Assembly (NCBI RefSeq): GCF_000003815.2
Contig: NC_049982.1
Coordinates: 24,011,380-24,075,379 of the forward strand
Direction: 5' to 3'
Source of the DNA: Branchiostoma floridae
Lineage: Eukaryota; Chordata; Leptocardii; Amphioxiformes; Branchiostomatidae
Length of the DNA: 64,000 nucleotides
The translations under genes and the position numbers were made by a program. The notes under the pieces were generated by a model that saw only the letters and a program-made list of their open reading frames with translations, was not told where the DNA came from and searched no databases. Shown here in pieces: positions 34,101 through 45,900 of this stretch. Each line of letters begins with the position of its first letter. Positions within the stretch are counted from its first letter, which is position 1.

Positions 34101-37001
34101 GAAGCCTAAGCTACAATCGCGTCATTAAGTCATCCCCTTACCCGTTGCCGTGACAGGCGGTGCTTCAGAAAATGAGCTAGCGGTTGCGCCTAAACAGAGC
34201 CCATATGCTCAAGAATATCTCGAGAAGAAAGTATCGGAGAATTTTGCGGTTTGCATCTTTCGATTCCTTGCTAAGCAACCTTTCCAATCATACCAAGCTT
34301 GTCAGGCCGGAACTTGAAGTTTAAGCTACAATCGCGTCATTAAGTCATCCCCCTACCCGTTGCCGTGACAGGCGGTGCTTCAAAAAAGGAGCTAGCGGTT
34401 GCGCCTAAACATAGTCCGTATGCTCAAGAATATCTCGAGAAGGAAGTATCGGAGAATTTTGCGGTTTGCATCTTTCGATTCCTTGCTAAGCAACCTTTCC
34501 AACCATACCAAGCTTGTCAGGCCGGAACTTGAAGTTTAAGCTACAATCGCGTCATTAAGTCATCCCCCTACCCGTTACCGTCACAGGCGGTGCTTTAAAA
34601 AAGGAGCTAGCGGTTGCGCCTAAACAGAGCCCATATGCTCAAGAATATCTCGAGAAGGAAGTATCGGAGAATTTTGCGGTTTGCATCTTTCGATTCCTTG
34701 CTAAGCAACCTTTCCAACCATACCAAGCTTGTCAGGCCGGAACTTGAAGTTTAAGCTACAATCGCGTCATTAAGTCATCCCCCTACCCGTTACCGTGACA
34801 GGCGGTGCTTCAAAAAAGGAGCTAGCGGTTGCGCCTAAACATAGCCCGTATGCTCAAGAATATCTCGAGAAGAAAGTATCGGAGAATTTTGCGGTTTGCA
34901 TCTTTCGATTCCTTGCTAAGCAACCTTTCCAACCATACCAAGCTTGTCAGGCCGGAACTTGAAGTTTAAGCTACAATCGCGTCATTAAGTCATCCCCCTA
35001 CCCGTTACCGTGACAGGCGGTGCTTCAAAAAAGGAGCTAGCGGTTGCGCCTAAACATAGTCCGTATGCTCAAGAATATCTCGAGAAGAAAGTATCGGAGA
35101 ATTTTGCGGTTTGCATCTTTCGATTCCTTGCTAAGCAACCTTTCCAACCATACCAAGCTTGTCAGGCCGGAACTTGAAGTTTAAGCTACAATCGCGTCAT
35201 TAAGTCATCCCCCTACCCGTTACCGTCACAGGCGGTGCTTTAAAAAAGGAGCTAGCGGTTGCGCCTAAACAGAGCCCATATGCTCAAGAATATCTCGAGA
35301 AGGAAGTATCGGAGAATTTTGCGGTTTGCATCTTTCGATTCCTTGCTAAGCAACCTTTCCAACCATACCAAGCTTGTCAGGCCGGAACTTGAAGTTTAAG
35401 CTACAATCGCGTCATTAAGTCATCCCCCTACCCGTTACCGTCACAGGCGGTGCTTCAAAAAAGGAACTAGCGGTTGCGCCTAAACAGAGCCCATATGCTC
35501 AAGAATATCTCGAGAAGGAAGTGTTGGAGAATTTTGCGGTTTGCATCTTTCGATTCCTTGCTAAGCAACCTTTCCAACCATACCAAGCTTGTCAGGCCGG
35601 AACTTGAAGTTTAAGCTACAATCGCGTCATTAAGTCATCCCCCTACCCGTTACCGTCACAGGCGGTGCTTAAAAAAGGAGCTAGCGGTTGCGCCTAAACA
35701 GAGCCCATATGCTCAAGAATATCTCGAGAAGGAAGTATCGGAGAATTTTGCGGTTTGCATCTTCCGATTCCTTGCTAAGCAACCTTTCCAACCATACCAA
35801 GGTTGTCAGTCCGGAACTTGACGTTTAAGCTACAATCTCGTCATTAAGTCATCCCCCTACGTATACTCGTTGCCATGACAGGCGGTGCTTCAAAAAAGGA
35901 GCTAGCGGTTGCGCCTAAACATAGTCCGTATGCTCAAGAATATCTCGAGAAGAAAGTATCGGAGAATTTTGCGGTTTGCATCTTTCGATTTCTTGCTAAG
36001 CAGCCTTTCCAACCATACCAAGGTTGTCAGGCCGGAACTTGAAGTTTAAGCTACAATCGCGTCATTAAGTCATCCCCCTACCCGTTGCCGTGACAGGCGG
36101 TGCTTTAAAAAAGTAGCTAGCGGTTGCGCCTAAACAGAGCCCATATGCTCAAGAATATCTCGAGAAGGAAGTATCGAAGAATTTTGCGGTTTGCATCTTT
36201 CGATTCCTTGCTAAGCAACCTTTCCAACCATACCAAGGTTGTCAGGCCGGAACTTGAAGTTTAAGCTACAATCGCGTCATTAAGTCATCCCCCTACCCGT
36301 TGCCGTGACAAGCGGTGCTTCAAAAAAGGAGCTAGCGGTTGCGCCTAAACAGAGCCCATATGCTCAAGAATATCTCGAGAAGGAAGTATCGGAGAATTTT
36401 GCGGTTTGCATCTTCCGATTCCTTGCTAAGCAACCTTTCCACCATACCAAGCTTGTCAGGCCGGAACTTGAAGCCTTAGTAAGCTACAATCTCGTCATTA
36501 AGTCATCCCCCTACGTATACTCGTTGCCATGACAGGCGGTGCTTCAAAAAAGGAGCTAGCGGTTGCGCCTAAACATAGTCCGTATGCTCAAGAATATCTC
36601 GAGAAGAAAGTATCGGAGAATTTTGCGGCTTGCATCTTTCGATTCCTTGCTAAGCAACCTTTCCAACCGTACCAAGGTTGTCAGGCCGGAACTTGAAGCC
36701 TAAGCTACAATCGCGTCATTAAGTCATCTCCCTACCCGTTGCCGTGACAGGCGGTGCTTTAAAAAAGTAGCTAGCGGTTGCGCCTAAACAGAGCCCGTAT
36801 GCTCAAGAATATCTCGAGAAGAAAGTATCGGAGAATTTCGCGGTTTGCATCTTTCTTGCTAAGTGATCTTTCCAACCGTACCAAGTGTGCCGGGCTGGAA
36901 CTTGAACCCTAAGCTACAATCTCAGCATTAAGTCATCACCCTACACGTTGCCGGTGCTTCAATAAGGTAGCTAGCGGTTGCGCCTAAACAGAGCCCATAT
37001 A
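19166..37001. repeat. Satellite array, monomer about 215 bp, roughly 80 copies
   Basis: The monomer opens TGACAGGCGGTGCTTC and contains GGAGCTAGCGGTTGCGCC, CCATATGCTCAAGAATATCT, CTCGAGAAGGAAGTA, GAGAATTTTGCGGTTTGC, GCTAAGCAACC, GTCAGGCCGGAACTTGAAG and ends ATCCCCCTACCCGTTGCC. Starts at 19171, 19386, 19601, 19817 and 20032 give steps of 215-216 bp. All copies point the same way. Copies are highly similar, with shared variants: CAGAGCCCA versus CATAGTCCG, TATCGG versus AACGG, TTTAAGC versus GCCTAAGC. The right edge decays over the last two units. Gaps lie at 20243-20556, 25080-25179, 26482-26792, 29050-29214 and 31254-31618, and some copies beside gaps look like low-quality sequence. A period not divisible by three, plus stops, argues against coding. 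Role, including any centromeric role, is unknown. Confidence 0.95.
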
Positions 37002-37566
37002 CTTCCAAAATCCAAACATATTCCATGAAAAAAAAACATTTTACTGGCCAAGGCTTCCTAATCATTTTGAAAGTAGGCCATCTGTTCCTGTCTTTATTCT
37101 CTACTGACAAACTCGTACATAACTTGTGGCAACTGCAGAGTATACAAGGATTAATCCTAGGGCCACTCCTTGTTATTTGTACATCAAAGACCTTCTAAAC
37201 TGTATTCAGGCATGCAAGCTAGCAATGTATATGCAAATGAAACTATCATAGATATACTTTGCATACTGCAGCAGATTATAAAGCAGACAATTCCTGATTC
37301 AACTCGGCTTTTGCAGTGGTTCACTGCTCGCTACATGTATCTCCTAATCCCACAATATGCAAAGTTATGCTTGTCGGAACACATTATGACCAAAGCCGCA
37401 AACAGTAGCTTTTCAAACCTTGACCAGGTACATATCTAAGTAATAGGGTGTAGTTCTTGACAGTTCTCTACAGTGGATCATACCCTTCATGTCACAAAAA
37501 AGTACTTTCATCGTGAAGTGTCCAAAGCCTTTCATGAACAAATAAGCCTTAAGGTACACTCTCATT

Positions 37567-37783
37567 GCACTTGCGTCAAGCTTGCGTCACTGAGGGGTTC
37601 GTTCACTGAGATACTGTTTTGATATTTTCTCCGATTTTTTATAATATATATATTGCGTAATACGTAAAAGTATGACTTAGAAGACAACAAAATACACAAA
37701 AAAAGTAAGAAAATAGTTCGTTGTCTCTGAAATTCGTTGAGTGTCTTTCGAATCCCGCAGTGACGCAAGCTTGACGCAGGTGC
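37567..37783. mobile_element. MITE with 26-bp terminal inverted repeats
   Basis: The left arm starts GCACTTGCGTCAAGCTTGCG (37567-37592). Its reverse complement is at 37758-37783 with a single mismatch. The interior is AT-rich and noncoding. No clear target-site duplication was found. Confidence 0.7.
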
Positions 37784-38089
37784 AGTGACAGTGCATTTTT
37801 ACTGAATATATACGAACCACACTTAAAAGGTAGTAGTACGATCTGGGATCAAGGCAGAAAGGTATGCACTGACAAAATACAGAAACTTCAAAACAGGCCG
37901 GGCTGCTATGGCTATCCTGGGCTGGCTGATTCTGTACAGCCAATGAAACCATAATGCAAACACTTGGATGGACCCTAGACCCCAATTGTTGACATCCATA
38001 AGAGAACATACCAATACTTGAAGTTTAAACCACTGTCCTGTATCCACGTCCTCGGTCTATTCACACAGCTAAGGCTTAGTCTATGTCCA

Positions 38090-38236
38090 AACCGGGCCCG
38101 GCCGGGATGTTTGCTGAAATGAAAAATAAAAGTGTGTATCAAGTGTTTTTTTACGTTCTGTGTAAAAAAAACGTTGTTTGTTACTTTTTATACAATATTA
38201 TTCGTCTCCGAATGTTACCTGGCCGGGCCCCGGCAG
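38090..38236. repeat. GC-rich imperfect inverted pair
   Basis: CCGGGCCCGGCCGGG near 38092 faces GGCCGGGCCCCGGC near 38221, in otherwise AT-rich DNA, with about 115 bp between. It may be the ends of a small MITE; the flanking bases pair only loosely. Confidence 0.35.
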
Positions 38237-38745
38237 GGGAATTGGGACACATGGCAAAATGATTGCTGTAGATTTTCTTGTTCTCGGACAGAATGCACAA
38301 GTCCTCTCTGTTACAAACCAGCCCAAACCTTCCTGTGCTTTTATGGGAACCTGAAGAACTTTAAACAGCTCAACTTTCAAACGCCCCTTTTAATCACAAC
38401 CTTTGTACAAATGGAATTTCCTTGAAAATGTAATGAAAACGGAATAGATATAATATTTCCATAGCATTAATGTTCTACGAGCGATCGCTGTTGTTGTTTA
38501 TATCCGGGGTATTTGGTGGCTGGTGCCTACCAGGGCGCCAGTAGATTGGATTAAAAATTGATATTTAAATCAGCAGATCAAATTACTGCTTGATATGTAA
38601 ATCAATCTTTCCCAAACACATGTTTGATGCCTACCACCGTGACATCATCGCGATCGCTCGTGTTGCATACATTTTATTGAGAAAAATGGCAAGCTGATAA
38701 CACTTGTATAGAGCTACCTGAACAAATACACACCTTTGCGGTTAC

Positions 38746-38798
38746 CGTCTGCCATAATTGCTGCAACCGAGCACAACGCATCTTCCTGCTCTCCGCAT
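38746..38798 (-). CDS. Possible first exon of a THAP-type zinc-finger gene
   Basis: On the minus strand an ATG at 38798 opens MRRAGRCVVLGCSNYGR, then a possible CG|GTAACC donor. THAP domains typically start with a C-x(2-4)-C pair close to the N terminus in the form CxxxGCxN; here C7-x4-C12 with SN following fits. The rest of the finger (C-x2-H, conserved Trp and Pro) would be on later exons, none of which I found. The exon would be head-to-head with ARMH3, about 250 bp from its 5' exon. The frame continues upstream to 38978, so the start is uncertain. This is a weak motif-based call. Confidence 0.3.
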
Positions 38799-38859
38799 CT
38801 TTAGTACAAAATTTTGTACGATCTCCTTGCATGAAATTTCAAGTTTCGCGCGAAAACGC

Positions 38860-39049
38860 CACAATGCACCGCGCGGGGTCATTAGGTTAAGGGCCACTGA
38901 GGTCACCGATGCAGTCCCCCTGTATCTGTGAATGGTTTCGCCCGATGACGTCACCCATGTATTGGCCATGTTGGCCATGTTGCAGACGTACCGAGGAAGA
39001 AAAGAGCTGTTTCCATACTATAAACTTTAGGAATTTGTCAACTTTTCAG
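38860..39049 (+). promoter_or_regulatory. ARMH3: ARMH3 promoter and probable 5' untranslated exon
   Basis: A CpG-containing stretch holds a perfect TGACGTCA CRE at 38946-38953, followed by repeated CCATGTTGGCCATGTTG. A purine-rich leader then ends at a strong CAG|GTAAGA donor (exon end 39049). The next acceptor, CTCATTAG at 39817, opens the exon with the ARMH3 start codon. The transcription start is not visible. The location between ARMH3 and a possible minus-strand THAP exon suggests a bidirectional promoter. Confidence 0.5.
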
Positions 39050-39470
39050 GTAAGAGGTATCACGTTTTTGAAGCCAGACGGACTGTAACTAAGTTGTAAA
39101 CTTGGAGCACGATTCATTTTTGCGTCAATTCGTTTTGTAGCGCAATTTACCGAAAATTTATTGAACGATGGGCGGAGAGGATAAATTTTTGGTACTTCGA
39201 TATTTGACATGCTTTGATGTTGCACGACTGTTTCCCGACAATCTCACGAGCTCGCAGTTTCATCCAAACATGGCAAATCAGTTCAGATCATATCTGTGGC
39301 GTGTGATCCTTTCCTGCGCAATTTTACAAATTTATCTTGTTTACCTGGCCATGGTGGATGAAAATTACACTTCTAACATGAGAGGTCAGTTGGGGTCATG
39401 GTAAGTGTCAGAGTCTCAGACCCTGATGACCCCAATAATATGGTTTAGCTGTAATCTCTTTTCCATAATG

Positions 39471-39699
39471 ATAACGCTAGTTTACCTTTATCCGTGGGGT
39501 AACCTATATCCGTTGTTTTTCAAAACAGCACATTTAGGGATATCGAGTCAACGGACGGTTGTTTCAAATTATAATATTTTCAAAATACAAAATTCAAAAT
39601 AAGTATAGCAGTTTGAATTCACATTTCATTGACCTGATACCCTGCTTTTGAAAAGAACGTATATAGGTTACCCCACGGATAAAGGTGAACTAGCATTAT
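39471..39699. mobile_element. MITE with about 42-bp terminal inverted repeats in ARMH3 intron 1
   Basis: The left arm (39471-39513) contains CCTTTATCCGTGGGGTAACC. The right arm (39657-39699) is its reverse complement with about three mismatches across the arm. The interior is AT-rich, about 145 bp, and noncoding. Confidence 0.75.
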
Positions 39700-39817
39700 A
39701 TGCCAAAAAAGATTAATCCAAAATTCCAAATCCAAGCAGACATTGAAACCAATGGGATGTTTTCTAATTACCCCATTTGTTTGTTGTTGTTTATTTTATC
39801 TCTGACTCTCTCATTAG

Positions 39818-39995
39818 ATCTAATGATTAGAAACACTTCTGCTACAAGGAAGGACACCAGCAAGGCTTGAAGATGACGACAACTCCTGAAAAAGCTGACA
39901 AGAAGGACAAGGAGTCTGGACTCCTGAGGAAGGGGTCCTCCTCCAAGAAACCACTCAAGGAGAAGGTGGTACAGATCTACGAGTCTTTCTTCAAG
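39818..39995 (+). CDS. ARMH3: ARMH3 coding exon 1 (coding from 39873), residues 1-41
   Basis: Acceptor CTCATTAG ends at 39817. A 55-bp leader precedes ATG at 39873. Residues 17-33 ([17 protein letters not shown]) match the human N terminus. Ends TTCAAG|GTGAGA in phase 0. The first 15 residues (Lys/Asp/Glu-rich) replace a shorter human leader. Confidence 0.9.
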
Positions 39996-42900
39996 GTGAG
40001 ATCTTTACTAGTGTTCTTTTATCACAAGCGCATTTTTCTCACATGAAATGTGGTTGTGGTTTAAGAACTTGCACAAATGTCTGTTGATGTACCAAATTGA
40101 TGAGATATTAGAAAATTATATTATAAAATGTGCCCCATGTGTGACGGGGAACAACACACTCATAGAGAATGAAAAAGAACTTGATGGACTGAGATGTAAG
40201 GATATAACACATGCGTTACTATTTTTTTTTTTAAGCAGGCTAAATATGTATACTTCCTACATCCAAGGAAACCATTTCTTGTAGAAATAGAAAAAGGTTT
40301 AAAAGTGTACGCTGAGTTAGTATGCTAAAAGATTACATGATGAAATGCCACAAACGTACAGACTTGTATCACGTTTCCGGGCGGTTAATTCGATGACACT
40401 GTATTTTTTGTAATGCTTGTGAATACTAATTGTATCCACAAAATCAGTCTTGATTTAGTTGAAACTTCTTTACACTGTAATTCTACATTTCCAGTATACT
40501 ACAGTTATACAATAGTGTCATCCATAAACTTATATAGTATAATCAGCTAAAACCTCATTTTCCCTCCAAGTCCTACCAATAAACAAACCATGCAAAAGTA
40601 ACTGCATTTACAGTTATCTTGTATCTGACCATTTACATATAGCTTGGGTTCCATCCTTAGTAGTAACCGCTGACTCAATCTTTTTGCTTGCTAACCATGG
40701 GTTATCATTTACATGCTTGTTTGTTTTTACCTTCTCTATAGGGAGAAGACCCTTCTCTTGGAAACCCTAACTTCTGGGATGAATTTTTCTTAATGAAGGC
40801 AAGAAATTTTCAATTGTAATCAAATCGAACGCTAGATTTTCTGATAAGTTTTTTTTTTACAACACTGTCTTCCTGCCTGTATCTCATTTGAATGAAAATG
40901 TGTTTGTAAAAATTGTCTTTCCTATCTTTTCTCACAGGCAAATGTTGCATACATAGAGAAGGCGTTCTCAAAAATGACCCCAGAGCAACTTGTGGCATTA
41001 AAGGTAAGGAAATTTGACAGTGTCATTTATCTTATTCTTATAGTTTTCTTTTTCTTCTAATAGAAGTGTTCCCAGTTTACATTGGGGTCTTGGATTGGTA
41101 TTTGTAATTGCCGGAATGTGTAAAAATTAACTGAAATACTTCTGACCTCCTTAAAGATATTAGCAATGAAGAGCAGTGAGATCTGTTTTTCTGTATGGTT
41201 GAGTGGGACTCCTTGCCACTTTGTACAGTAGGAGTATGCTCATCTTTAAACAAAACATAGAGTAAGATGTTTAACGTTATTTATAACCAACTTTTCAATG
41301 GGATATAACCAGCTGCTGCCGTGATGCTTGCCTGCAAATTAAAGCTGATGTTATTTCAATTCTTAGGATTGTTTTACGGGCTGTACAAAATACAGATCCT
41401 AGTTGAATCTTTTGCATATAGAGCTGTCCGTATATAATATCAATATCCATTGATATCAAATCTTTTTATATTGCAGGACAACATCAACTTACTCTGCCAC
41501 AGATGCATTTTAACCTTGAAAGAAGACTACCAGATCAGGGTGGTCAATGCCCTACAGGTCAGTATGTGTCACTGTAGATGTTGAAATGTTTGCAGTGGTT
41601 TAATGTGTTACAGTAACCTCCTCCCCGCAAACTTAAAACCACTGCAAATTTGCTTGTTGTTCTGTCCTCTGCTCATGCCTACCCCATTGTTTCAGCATCA
41701 AAACGTAAAACCACCACAAATACATTTTGCTCTAATCATTACACAATAGTCCCCATCAACTTGAAGGCATTTCGAGCGTTCGAAACAATGAAAAACAATA
41801 AATAAACAATACACATAGTTTAACCCCTCCATTATTGTTGTTGTTGTGTTTTTCAGACCATGTGTGCGCTGATCCGTGGTGTGTATGGTAAGAGTCTGGG
41901 GGACTACGGCTTTGACATCATCAACATTCTAGTCGGGTTTGATGCTGCAGAGGTTCAGATGCAGGTGGGTTGTCATGCTAGAATGACTAAGTCATGCTTG
42001 TAGCAGCATAGATTGGGCGGTCTATATTTTCAACAGTGCCACATGTGCTGCTGTGGAAAATTCGAATACCATATTCGGATGTTGGAATTAATCTTCTTAC
42101 ATCTACTTGTCTGAAGACAACAGATGCTTTTCAACTTCCGGGCCAGTTTGCATTGAAAATTTCAATGCTTAATGTTTGTTTTCTGGGGTGGGTATGACAG
42201 AAATAAAATACTAAGTACATGTACAACACGATGTTGCCCTTCAACCAGGTATCAGCCCTCCAGTGGGTACGAACGTCAGCTTATACGGATTACATTGTTT
42301 GATATGATATATTTATCACAGCCCAGGTATGACATAAAGATGAATATGTAAAGACAGATATTGAGCTATTCAGTGCTTTATTTTACCATTTTTATACCCC
42401 TGCAGAGACTGATAGAAAGTGTTCACTCTATCCTGACTGGAGACAACCCTGCTGGTCTGAAGACTCTGTCCCTCAAGTTACTCCTTATACTGGTCACTGT
42501 AAGTATATAATGTATGTGGGACAATATCCTTGACAAAGTCTGGCATTTGTTTTTATATTTATTGTCATTCTTTCACTCACTCACTGTCCAGTTTATCGTC
42601 CGTTGTTCCCCATCTTGCAAGGGTTGGAATGTTGTTGTCTTAACTTTGTAATGACTATTTCTCTGTTTACTGTATAGTATATGATTATGCTTTAAAATGA
42701 ATATTCTGTATCATTTATCAGTATAATTCATCTATTGTTTTTACTGTTACCATACTTGTCATAGAGGAATGTTTTTTAAAAAATTCTGTACACATGAATA
42801 GTAAAACCTACTTGTTTCTTCCAACCCAGGCAACAGATAATGTGAGCCAGAACACCATACTGGAGTACATCATGATCAACAGTGTATTTGAGTCAGTTGT

Positions 42901-45900
42901 ACAGGTACTGTTTGTTTATTTACTTGTTTATTCACTCTGTTGTGAAAAATGGTATTAGTACAAGTGATACAATGTATCTAGAAAGATGTATACTTGATAT
43001 GCTTATTTCTTTACAGATATTAGCAAACCCAATGTCCAGGCAAGTCCATGGACATGATGCTCTATTGCTGCTAACAATACTGGTCAACTATAGAAAGTAT
43101 GAGGTGAGGAAAAACAATAAGACTTTGTATATTACTCCTAGTAAGGCCATGTTGATTTGATTATATGGATGACATCCTCTGGGAACTCCAAAATTGGTGC
43201 GAGCGAGCGAATAAAAAAAAAAATTTGGCCAAAAAAAAAAGTTGGCTTCAGTATGAAATCAATGTGGCCAGGAAGGTTGAACATAGGACTACAAACACAT
43301 AGTGTGGTATACCAACTGTTAGATGTTGCGACCAGTACAGCATACGGGTGCAAAACATTTTTTTTCTTCTTGGACCAATCTGAAATAAACAGACCTGAAA
43401 AAAATCAGACGAACGGGGTTCGCCAATTGCAAAATGGACACACTATGTCGGCGGGTGTTTGGGGTCTTCCCGGGCCAAGAAGACAACAAGAGGAAGTCAA
43501 GTAGAGTTTATAGTCAATTGTACCAAGTTTCTACAGGCAAAGGTACAGAGACAGTTAGCCTTTATTACATGAAGATGGGATATTAAAATGCCAGTGGTGG
43601 TCCAATGATCCACCAAAGAGATTCCTTTGTAGCAAAATTGACCAATTATCATTGTTTTGAGTATTATCAGTTCTCAAGTTTCCACAGACAATCAGGTCCA
43701 GGTTCACGTCCACCTGGAAATGATCCTCGACCTGAACGGGACCTATCCTGAATTTACTGGTACATGTACAAACCCCTACCAAACTACTTTTTTTTCTTTC
43801 TGTCCTTTCACATCTTATTCTTTGACTTTTGAGATTTATTTTGGCATTCTATGGCATCAGTTATCGATTTTCTGATACTTTTTTTTCAATCTATGGAATA
43901 TTTGTGCTCATTTTACAGCTGCTTTGCACAATTTACTATGTGGTCCAAAACTTTTTTTTTTTGGAAATGGCCGAAAATTGGTGCGAGCGCGGATGTCATC
44001 CATATAATCAAATCAATATGGCCTAATGAACAATAGAGCGGAAGCTACATATCCACAAAAAGAGGTATTTAAGCTGACTTCTTTCAGAGATATTTATAGT
44101 GCAGTTCTAACATCAATGTCACAATCTCATCTTTCTTTCTTACTTTCAGTCAGTCAACCCATACATTGTAAAGCTGTCTATTCTGGACGACGAACTAGCA
44201 TTAAACGTAAGTAACTTTCAGAAGTAAGTTTTCAGGTCTACTACGTAGTTTTTTGCACTCAAATTTGAAATATTCTAGAACTAAGAAATTTCAGATTTAC
44301 TACCACTTTTTGACAGTTTTTGACACTTTGTGTCATTTTTTCACGTTTGCAACGTAAAGGATTAGCCTACAAAACATTCTGCTCTATGCCCACTGTAACC
44401 TGTTGACCTCCCTAGTTAGACCAAGTTGGTTAGACCCTCCTGTTTGTAAAACAGCTTGCCACCTGGTAGGTCCCCCGGGGTGGGGTAATCAGTTAGCACA
44501 TTTTTTTTATTTTTTTTTTTATTTATTCACATATATTTTGCGAGTATGAGGCGGAAAGCACAAATTGCTTATATTAAGCCTTCTACTCAAGAAACATACG
44601 CATAAAACAAGAATAGTAAACGACATTACATACATAAGTACAAAATGGATAACAGAAAAATAAATATTAAACAAGACAAGTTGGTGCTGAATCAATTAGG
44701 AGAACCTGCCTGTACAATGGATATAGGTAATGACAAGATCAAAAATGTTACAGTTCTGTTGATGTGAGAGAGATGTTGATCCTGATAACAGTATTCAGTA
44801 AAGTACATAAAGTAGTGTTGTTGAGGTGCTTTAGGTCTACTATAATATTTGAGACAGCCGATAACAAAGAACTTCTTTGGCTAGTATAGAGTGTGCAGTG
44901 TAGTAGATAATGTTCGGTTGTTTCACAATGATAGCCGCATTTACATGTAGGATAATCAATACAATGGTGTTGAAATAGATGGTAGTTTAACTGACTGAAG
45001 TTTAGACGGAGCTTTGTAAGATGAACTGCGGAACGACCTTGGCCATAAGAGAAATGGGAGTATTTTGTCGGCTTGTTGAATAGTGAGTCCAGCTCTTTTT
45101 TGAAAGTGTTGATCGAAAGGACGGCTTTAGCATTCGTAGGCAGTTCATTCCACAAGTGAACAGTTGAAGGTAGGAAGGATCTTTTATACTTTTCAGTTTT
45201 ACAGGCAATGGAAGTAAGGTTTTGGTTTGCGCGAAGGTTGTAAGGGACCGTATCACAGATACGTGGAGGGATAATATTATGTAAGTACAGTGGTGCGAGA
45301 CCATTCATAATTTTCCAAAACTGTTAGCACATGCATGGTAGACTGCAGTTAAAGAACACAATGGAGATCTTCTTCTTTGGAAACACCCATATCTAATCAT
45401 TCTAAAATAGCATATAATCATGAACTATATAGTCTATTTTGTAGGGAATCAACAAGCTGAGGTCATAGTATCATATTCCCTTCAAAACTGCAAGAAACCT
45501 TGTACAGAAAACTAACCTACTGTACTACTACTAGTATACTCAAAGGAAACTGTCAACTGGCCCCCCACTGGGAAGCCAGGCTGATAAGGAACACCAGCCA
45601 GGCAGTGACCAGGCCTGAACCCATCTGTTTGTTGGAAGATTTGAATTTTTATACATGCTTATTTGGTGCAATGATGTCGCAGCATCTCTCCCTAAATATT
45701 GGTATGCAATGCTATAGGGTTGATGGAACTAACAATGTAAAGAAAAAGTAGGAAAAGCTACTTTTTGTTTTGTTCAAATATTACGTAGTAGACCTTTAAA
45801 ATTACATTCTCACATTCACTTTTTTCTATTATTCAAGGTAAGAAAGTGCCTGATTACAATTACATAAAAAGTTTTAATACATGTAATAGTTAATTATGTA

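Larger units (their letters stand above)
37002..38745. other. Intergenic DNA right of the satellite
   Basis: No gene was recognised. It contains a TIR element at 37567-37783 and a GC-rich inverted pair at 38090-38236, listed separately. The minus-strand frames at 37677-38009 and 37823-38047 have no recognisable family. I looked here for a second THAP exon on the minus strand and did not find one. Confidence 0.45.

Noticed and set aside
23905-36532. Recurring frame MTGGASKKELAVAPK in several satellite monomers as a protein-coding repeat
   Set aside because: The period is about 215 bp, not a multiple of three. Stops occur in most copies and variation is not codon-like.
19166-37001. CRISPR-like array
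   Set aside because: No alternation of short repeats and unique spacers; whole 215-bp units repeat, and the context is eukaryotic.
39168-39404. 78-codon plus-strand frame starting MGGEDKFLVLRYL
   Set aside because: It lies in ARMH3 intron 1 after a good donor; no domain or homology is evident.
40390-40530. GATGACACTGTA ... ATAGTGTCATCC as a TIR element
   Set aside because: Only about ten bases pair and no duplication is visible; too weak to annotate.
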